Shown here: in pieces, positions 50,467 through 55,196 of the stretch
Layout of the letters: every line of letters begins with the position of its first letter
Position numbering within the stretch: position 1 is the first letter of the stretch
From: Calditrichia bacterium
Lineage (GTDB): Bacteria > Calditrichota > Calditrichia > RBG-13-44-9 > J075
Assembly: GCA_028284905.1 (NCBI GenBank)
Contig: JANQQU010000067.1
Location: 1-55,196, forward strand
DNA length: 55,196 bases
Direction: 5' to 3'
The notes under the pieces: generated by a model
What the model was told of the DNA's origin: nothing
The model's input: the letters and a program-made list of their open reading frames with translations, nothing else
Database searches by the model: none
Position numbers and translations under genes: made by a program

Positions 50467-50542
50467 TGGTCACCTCTTTTTATTAAATGAGTGGTTGTCT
50501 TTACAATAATACCTGTTATGGATGATTTGCCCTCACTTCTTT

Positions 50543-50728
50543 ACAGTTATCAGTTGTCAGTGAACAGTTATCAGGGAACAGTTATCAGGGATCAGTTGTC
50601 AGGGAACTTGGGAATTGGTAGAATATTGTTTGGAATTGGTGAACAAGCCTCGCTCTATGATCGCCATAAAAGCAACAATAACTGATCACTGTAAAATGAT
50701 AACTGATAACTGACAACTGACAACTGTC
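50543..50728. repeat. CAGTTATCAGGGA-type repeats with inverted copies
   Basis: Direct units of the form ACAGTTATCAG(GGA) or CAGTTGTCAG occur about five times between 50543 and 50605. Complementary units (TGATAACTGATAACTGACAA) lie at 50697-50728. The 50467-50812 gap therefore carries two arms of a large imperfect hairpin. Units are irregular in length, and no array of equal spacers exists, so it is not a CRISPR. Confidence 0.7.
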
Positions 50729-50749
50729 CACGGGTAATTATTTTTAATA

Positions 50750-50778
50750 TTGAATTTTCGAAATCTTTGCCATATTTA
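50750..50778 (+). promoter_or_regulatory. Possible promoter for the M48 protease gene
   Basis: TTGAAT (50750-50755) and TATTTA (50773-50778) are separated by 17 bases and lie about 35 bases before the start codon. Both boxes are only partial matches to sigma-70 consensus. Confidence 0.4.
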
Positions 50779-50812
50779 GTGTTGAACATATTAGTACGGG
50801 AGAATTTTAGCA

Positions 50813-52063
50813 ATGAATATATATGGCATTATCATTCTGGTAACTTTATTGATTGGTTTTCTGCTGGATCTCGTTACGGAAGTTTTAAATCTGCGCGCGT
50901 TGAAGAACGAATTACCGGAAGAGTTTAGCGATGTTTATGATCAGGAAAAGTATGAGAAATCACAGGAATATACCCGTGTTCGTACTCGTTTCGGGTTTAT
51001 TACCGGCACATTCGGACTGCTGCTCACATTAGTTTTCTGGTTTGCCGGCGGTTTCGATTATCTCGATCAGATTGTTCGGGGATGGGCGCTGGGACCGATT
51101 TGGACCGGCCTGCTGTATATTGGCATCCTCATTTTTGCCCGCTCCCTTATTTCTCTGCCATTTAGCATTTATTCCACTTTTGTTATCGAGGAACGGTTTG
51201 GTTTCAATAAAACCACTCCGGCCACTTTTTTTATGGATTTACTCAAAGGGATTGCATTAGGTGTTTTGATTGGCGGTGCAGTATTAGCTGGTATTCTCGC
51301 CTTCTTTCAGTACGCCGGTGGCAATGCCTGGCTCTATTGCTGGCTTGCCTTAACGGTATTCTCCCTGTTCATGCAGTTTATTGCACCAACCTGGATCATG
51401 CCTTTATTTAACAAATTTACCCCACTGGAAGATGGTGAGTTGCGTTCGGCTATTCTCAATTATGCCCAATCAGTTAAATTTCCCCTGGAAAATCTTTTCG
51501 TAATGGACGGCTCGAAGCGCTCTTCGAAATCCAATGCTTTCTTCACCGGCTTCGGGAAGCACAAGCGAATTGCCCTCTTCGATACGCTGGTAGAAAAACA
51601 CACCATTAAAGAGTTGGTTGCTGTGCTGGCCCATGAAATTGGCCATTATAAGAAGAGGCATATTCTGCAAAGTATGGTAATCAGTATTCTTCACAGCGGA
51701 GTGATGTTCTACCTGCTGTCCATCTTCCTAAGCCATCAACCACTGTTTGAAGCTTTTTACATGCAGAGCGCTGCCGAGACGCCCATTTATGCCGGGTTAA
51801 TATTTTTTGGTATGCTCTTCTCCCCCATTGAGATGATTCTCTCCGTCTTCATGCAAATTTTTTCCCGCAAGAACGAATTCGAAGCAGACCGTTATGCCGC
51901 GGAAACTACCGGTGATGGTGCCAGCATGATTGGTGCATTGAAAAAATTATCTGCGGATAATCTCTCCAATTTAACCCCGCATCCGCTCTATGTTTTTCTC
52001 AATTATTCCCATCCACCGGTATTGCAGCGGATTGAGGCAATTCGGGCATTGAAAGGTAGTTAA
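50813..52063 (+). CDS. Ste24-like M48 family membrane metallopeptidase
   Basis: The 416-residue integral membrane protein has about seven hydrophobic helices and the zinc motif HEIGHY in LVAVLAHEIGHYKKRH. The third ligand lies in SRKNEFEADRYAAE. The N-terminal half and the SNAFFTGFGKHKRIALFDTL motif match the CAAX-protease Ste24/HtpX relatives (M48A). Bacterial members take part in membrane-protein quality control. The ATG has GGGAGA upstream. It is followed after about 10 bases by a small secreted protein gene and may be co-transcribed with it. Confidence 0.93.
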   Translation: MNIYGIIILVTLLIGFLLDLVTEVLNLRALKNELPEEFSDVYDQEKYEKSQEYTRVRTRFGFITGTFGLLLTLVFWFAGGFDYLDQIVRGWALGPIWTGLLYIGILIFARSLISLPFSIYSTFVIEERFGFNKTTPATFFMDLLKGIALGVLIGGAVLAGILAFFQYAGGNAWLYCWLALTVFSLFMQFIAPTWIMPLFNKFTPLEDGELRSAILNYAQSVKFPLENLFVMDGSKRSSKSNAFFTGFGKHKRIALFDTLVEKHTIKELVAVLAHEIGHYKKRHILQSMVISILHSGVMFYLLSIFLSHQPLFEAFYMQSAAETPIYAGLIFFGMLFSPIEMILSVFMQIFSRKNEFEADRYAAETTGDGASMIGALKKLSADNLSNLTPHPLYVFLNYSHPPVLQRIEAIRALKGS

Positions 52064-52076
52064 CAGGAAAATTGTG

Positions 52077-52580
52077 ATGAAAACTGTTAGAAACATACTT
52101 TTCCTGCTATGGATTCTGTTGCTGGCTCCCAATGGACAGGCGCAGCAACAGAATGTGAAAGAGGACTCCCAATGGCCCTATCCCTTCACGCTGCAAACCA
52201 TCCAGGCTGTATGTGTCGACACCAACTTTACCACGGTAGCTATCACAAAAACTTATCCGCCAAAAAAAATCAAAAAAGTCGATAGCTACGTTTATGAAGT
52301 ATCTTTCACCCTGAATTTTTCCGGCAACCCGAACGGCTGGGCAGAGCCATTCTACCTGTCTGTTCAGGAAGCTAATTTGGATACAACTATTCTCACTTTC
52401 AATGCAGCTCAGGAAGCGCTTGGCATCCATAACAATCCAACCTTTTCCTTTTCCTGGAAAACCGAACAGCAGGGTATTTTACAAATAGTATTGGGATATT
52501 CAGTGGAGGGAGCAACGTTACAGTTCGATACGGGAAATCCCTTTTTAAGCAAAAGATTTTCTCTGGCAGAAAATCGCTGA
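52077..52580 (+). CDS. Small secreted protein of unknown function
   Basis: I chose the ATG at 52077, with AGGA at good spacing. The GTG just before it is less likely. The 167-residue precursor has a signal peptide (about 1-23, FLLWILLLAPNGQAQ). The mature part is beta-rich (VYEVSFTLNFSGNPNGWAEP, TFSFSWKTEQQGILQIVLGY), as in small periplasmic or surface proteins with an immunoglobulin-like fold. It contains one Cys. No family is recognised. It follows the M48 protease gene by 13 bases, which suggests co-transcription. Confidence 0.7.
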   Translation: MKTVRNILFLLWILLLAPNGQAQQQNVKEDSQWPYPFTLQTIQAVCVDTNFTTVAITKTYPPKKIKKVDSYVYEVSFTLNFSGNPNGWAEPFYLSVQEANLDTTILTFNAAQEALGIHNNPTFSFSWKTEQQGILQIVLGYSVEGATLQFDTGNPFLSKRFSLAENR

Positions 52581-52704
52581 TATTAACCGCATCAGATCTT
52601 CACTTTATTACCTGTTTATCCACCATGTCATTTCCAAATCTCCCTTGTATCTTATCACGCAAATAGATATGTTGTAACATACCGAAAATTTCTATGGGGG
52701 CATT

Positions 52705-54012
52705 ATGAGATTTCTTAAGTATTTGTTTTTTAGTCTTTTCCTTGGTCTTTTTACAATTCAGGATTCGCTCATCGCTCAGTCGGTTGTCGAGCAAGCGCGG
52801 ATCGATGTTGCCAAACTGACCTCTCCGGAATTCCGCGGACGCGGCTATGCTGATAAAGGCCATAAGCTGGCCGCAAAATATATCCAGGAAAGGTTTGAAG
52901 CAATCGGCTTGAAAGCCGCTGGCAAAGACAAGGAATACCTGCAAAAGTTTTCCCTAAAAGCCAACTATTTTACGGAAACTCCCCTGCTCAAAATTGAGGA
53001 CAAAGCATTACGTCCCGGTATCGATTTTTTGCCGTACGCCCAAAGCGGCAGCGGGAAAGGAGACGCAGTAGTCCCGGTATTGCGGGTCGGGCACGGGCTT
53101 TATATTCATAACATGAATCTGAACGATTACGCCAATGTATCGATAGATGAGGCAGTTTTGATCATCGAAGACGGCGCTCCGGAAAAAGTTACCTCCAATG
53201 CTGCCATCAGTAAAAATCTGTATTCCAAGAATTTCAAAATAGAAACCGCTATGGTTGGCGGTGCCAAAGCAATCATATTTCTTGTAGACAAACTATCGGC
53301 GCACACCCCAAACCACGGCTATTCGATACCGGTATTTGACGTTTTGCGGGAATCTTTTCCCTCAAACGCCCGCACCGTTAGTTATTCTGTAAAAGGGCGC
53401 TTCAAAAAAGTGAAAACCCAAAATGTCTACGGTCTCTTACCTTCGAAAACAGATACGAAAGAGACGATTCTGATTACCGCACATTATGATCATCATGGCG
53501 CGATGGGCGATGTCTATTTCCCCGGCGCGAACGACAATGCCAGCGGCGTTGCGATGCTGTTTAGCCTGGCAAAATACTTCACCCAGAATCCGATTCCCTA
53601 CAACCTCCTTTTCGTTGCTTTTTCCGGGGAAGAGGCCGGTCTCGTCGGCTCCACTCATTTTGCGAAAAAACCACCGATAAAATTAAGCGAGGCGGCTTTT
53701 CTCCTTAACTTCGATATGGTAGCCTCCGGGGAAAACGGCATTATGGCAGTGGGCGGTAAGGATTTTCCCGATCACTTTGCTACTCTGCAGGCGGTTAATG
53801 ACTCATTGCAACTAGGTCCGCTCGGTCAACGCGCGAACCGCCCGAACAGCGATCAGTATCCGATTATCAAAGCTGGAGTAGAAGGTTTTTTTCTATTCAC
53901 CAAAGATGGCAAGCAGCCGTACCATCATATTAACGACACTCCGGAAACGCTTGAATGGGATGATTATGAGAAAGTTTATGATTTGTCCCGACATTTTCTC
54001 GAACGGCTTTGA
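52705..54012 (+). CDS. Secreted M28-family metallopeptidase
   Basis: The 435-residue precursor has a signal peptide (about 1-24). A PA-like inserted region (about 90-230) precedes the M28 catalytic domain. Zinc and catalytic motifs are in order: ITAHYDHHG, GANDNASGVAML, SGEEAGLVGSTH, LNFDMVASG and HHINDTPETLEWDD. The order matches leucyl/glutaminyl-cyclase-like or aminopeptidase M28 members. The enzyme is probably a periplasmic or outer-surface aminopeptidase. GGGGG lies upstream of the ATG at 52705. The preceding gap to 52580 is 124 bases, with no clear promoter. Confidence 0.93.
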   Translation: MRFLKYLFFSLFLGLFTIQDSLIAQSVVEQARIDVAKLTSPEFRGRGYADKGHKLAAKYIQERFEAIGLKAAGKDKEYLQKFSLKANYFTETPLLKIEDKALRPGIDFLPYAQSGSGKGDAVVPVLRVGHGLYIHNMNLNDYANVSIDEAVLIIEDGAPEKVTSNAAISKNLYSKNFKIETAMVGGAKAIIFLVDKLSAHTPNHGYSIPVFDVLRESFPSNARTVSYSVKGRFKKVKTQNVYGLLPSKTDTKETILITAHYDHHGAMGDVYFPGANDNASGVAMLFSLAKYFTQNPIPYNLLFVAFSGEEAGLVGSTHFAKKPPIKLSEAAFLLNFDMVASGENGIMAVGGKDFPDHFATLQAVNDSLQLGPLGQRANRPNSDQYPIIKAGVEGFFLFTKDGKQPYHHINDTPETLEWDDYEKVYDLSRHFLERL

Positions 54013-54026
54013 TATAGCTACATGAA

Positions 54027-54051
54027 GGTAATATCGTTCTGCGATATTACC
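54027..54051 (+). terminator. Hairpin after the M28 peptidase gene
   Basis: GGTAATATCG (54027-54036) pairs perfectly with CGATATTACC (54042-54051) around TTCTG. A T5 run comes seven bases later. It is a likely weak terminator. Confidence 0.6.
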
Positions 54052-54100
54052 TCTCAATTTTTCCTATAGCAAAAAACCGGACGACCCCGTATATTCCGCC

Positions 54101-55051
54101 ATGGAAAAAATACCGACACTCGCAGATATTGAAGCAGCGGCGGAACGGATAAAGCCGTATGCCCATCGAACCCCAATGCTTACCTGCCAGACCATCGACC
54201 AGATGCTTGATATGCAGCTTTTTTTTAAGTGTGAAAATCTGCAAAAAGTGGGTGCTTTCAAATTTCGCGGCGCCACCAATGCGGTTTTTGCCATGGATGC
54301 AACTGCCGCTGAGAAAGGTGTGGCGACTCACTCTTCCGGGAATCATGCTCAGGCACTGGCACTTGCGGCCAAAATTCGTGGCATTCCCGCCCACATTGTT
54401 ATGCCGGAAACCGCACCTGCCGTAAAAAAAGCAGCAGTGGCCGGTTATGGCGCTAAAATCACTTTTTGTAAACCGACCCTGGAAGCGCGGGAGTCGACCC
54501 TGGCGGGAGTAGTAGCAGAGACCGGAGCAACCTTTGTCCACCCCTATGACAATACCTATATCGTTGCCGGGCAGGCAACTGCTGCAAAGGAGATGCTCGC
54601 TGATGAAGCAGACGGTTTTGATGTACTGATGGCACCGGTTGGGGGAGGCGGTCTGGCCAGCGGCACCGCTTTAACCGCTCGTTACCTTTCCCCGAAAACG
54701 GTCGTCATTGCGGGAGAACCCACCGGTGCAGACGACGCCTATCGCTCCATGAAAGAAAACAAGCGGCTTCCTTCGATCAATCCGCAAACGATTGCCGATG
54801 GGTTATTAACCTCGCTGGGCGAGCTTTCTTTTGCGATTATCCGGGATTATGTACAAGAAATTGTTACTGTGAGTGAAGACGCCATTGTTCAGGCAATGCG
54901 CCTTGTTTGGGAGCGAATGAAAATCATTATTGAACCATCTTCTGCTGTACCTCTGGCTGTCCTCCTCGAACATGATTTGGGGTTACAGGGAAAACGTGTT
55001 GGTATTATTATTTCCGGGGGAAATGTCGATTTGGGTAAATTGCCCTGGTAG
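54101..55051 (+). CDS. PLP-dependent threonine ammonia-lyase / serine racemase-like enzyme
   Basis: The 316-residue protein is a fold-type II PLP enzyme. The Schiff-base Lys is Lys54 in KVGAFKFRGATNAV. The phosphate loop is PVGGGGLASGTAL, the substrate loop is HSSGNHAQALALAA, and the C-terminal SGGNVDLGKLPW closes the domain. The length equals the catalytic part only. The regulatory ACT-like domain of biosynthetic IlvA is absent, so a catabolic threonine dehydratase or serine racemase/dehydratase is more likely. No strong ribosome site is seen before the ATG. It is preceded by a hairpin and followed by a mobile element end. Confidence 0.9.
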   Translation: MEKIPTLADIEAAAERIKPYAHRTPMLTCQTIDQMLDMQLFFKCENLQKVGAFKFRGATNAVFAMDATAAEKGVATHSSGNHAQALALAAKIRGIPAHIVMPETAPAVKKAAVAGYGAKITFCKPTLEARESTLAGVVAETGATFVHPYDNTYIVAGQATAAKEMLADEADGFDVLMAPVGGGGLASGTALTARYLSPKTVVIAGEPTGADDAYRSMKENKRLPSINPQTIADGLLTSLGELSFAIIRDYVQEIVTVSEDAIVQAMRLVWERMKIIIEPSSAVPLAVLLEHDLGLQGKRVGIIISGGNVDLGKLPW

Positions 55052-55090
55052 GCAAATATCGTTGTTCGTTGTTTGTCGTTTGTTGTTTGT

Positions 55091-55196
55091 TGTAGAGATG
55101 GTCTTCCTCAAAACGGTAGACAGTAATTTAAGCTGCACGGTTTATTTGCTCGAACTCTCTGGGGGATTTATATCCCAGAGTTGAATGTATGCGAAT
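55091..55196 (-). mobile_element. IS3-family insertion sequence, right end only
   Basis: An IS3-type terminus seems to start at about 55091 (TGTAGAGATGGTCTTCCTC on the plus strand). The complement ends in ACTGTCTACCGTTTTGAGGA, which resembles IS3-group ends. The transposase C-terminus lies just inside. The rest of the element is beyond the window, so the exact ends cannot be confirmed. Confidence 0.65.
55128..55196 (-). CDS. IS3-family transposase (OrfB) C-terminus, cut by the window edge
   Basis: The last 22 residues read IRIHSTLGYKSPREFEQINR then AA and the stop TAA at 55128-55130. HSTLGYKSPREFE is the diagnostic end of the DDE integrase-core transposase of IS3 elements (compare HSALGYxSPxEFE). 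The stop lies about 35 bases inside the probable IS end. The start and the DDE residues are outside the window, so completeness cannot be judged. Confidence 0.85.
   Translation of the reverse strand: MRIHSTLGYKSPREFEQINRAA

Noticed and set aside
50543-50728. CRISPR array
   Set aside because: Repeat units are short and irregular, spacers are not of equal size, and no cas gene is present.
1-55196. tRNA, rRNA or a known riboswitch
   Set aside because: I looked in the intergenic gaps and saw no cloverleaf with a TTCRANY arm, no rRNA-like conserved stretches and no recognisable riboswitch core. A covariance-model scan would be decisive.

Overview
The window is a bacterial chromosomal segment that most likely comes from a diderm of the Fibrobacteres-Chlorobi-Bacteroidetes (FCB) group, with a Calditrichota-like lineage as my best guess. 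The reasons are a fused lpxC-fabZ gene, a complete lpx/Bam/TamB envelope cluster, two secreted enzymes ending in PNPFNP-type sorting domains of the kind read by type IX secretion, a DUF3822/PilM-like gene next to rsmD, and frequent GTG/TTG starts with clear Shine-Dalgarno sites. I see no rRNA, tRNA or CRISPR array. An IS3-type element is cut by the right edge.

Left part (1-8.1 kb): single genes with short spacers. They encode a DUF7000-like protein, an SRPBCC protein, a secreted heparinase II/III-like lyase, a secreted esterase with a sorting domain, a C39-like peptidase, a small membrane protein and an unknown protein with a Cys-Ser-Gly tail. Several spacers carry palindromes or hairpin terminators sharing the stem AATGCCGG.

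Signalling part (8.2-16.7 kb): mazG, a histidine kinase and an intact NtrC-type sigma-54 activator form one operon. The 570-base gap after it holds several copies of a palindrome (ATTGYA-N5-TRCAAT), then an excellent sigma-54 promoter that drives an unknown 76-residue protein and a pseudo-receiver overlapping it. The two best palindromes have centres exactly 40 bases apart and lie at enhancer distance from the promoter. Nearby are a YhaM-like OB/HD protein with broken metal ligands, a GAF-GAF protein with a broken GGDEF motif, and an ECF sigma factor with its zinc anti-sigma factor.

Envelope part (minus strand, 16.7-34.9 kb, read right to left): zinc-finger/NodB deacetylase, tamB, bamA, ompH/skp, then after a terminator lpxD, lpxC-fabZ, lpxA, rseP, then uppP, an NSS sodium symporter with a 34-residue MetS-like subunit, holA and the ECF sigma pair. 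These genes build lipid A, insert outer-membrane proteins and recycle undecaprenyl phosphate.

Right part (35.2-55.2 kb): an esterase, then a plus-strand operon of three unknown genes (a coiled-coil membrane protein, a PilM/DUF3822-like protein and a PilN-like bitopic protein) followed by rsmD and coaD. After these come pepD (GTG start), a PAS hybrid histidine kinase whose phospho-accepting His is Asp, a nitrilase-family amidohydrolase, a 105-base tandem repeat with inverted copies, a quinone oxidoreductase-like MDR enzyme, a DUF429-like protein, a secreted sugar dehydrogenase with a sorting domain, a Ste24-type M48 protease, a small secreted protein, an M28 peptidase, a threonine dehydratase-like enzyme and the IS3 fragment.

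The strongest candidate for an undescribed system is the sigma-54 circuit at 8.2-12.9 kb. The second is the three-gene pilus-platform-like cassette at 36.2-40.05 kb.
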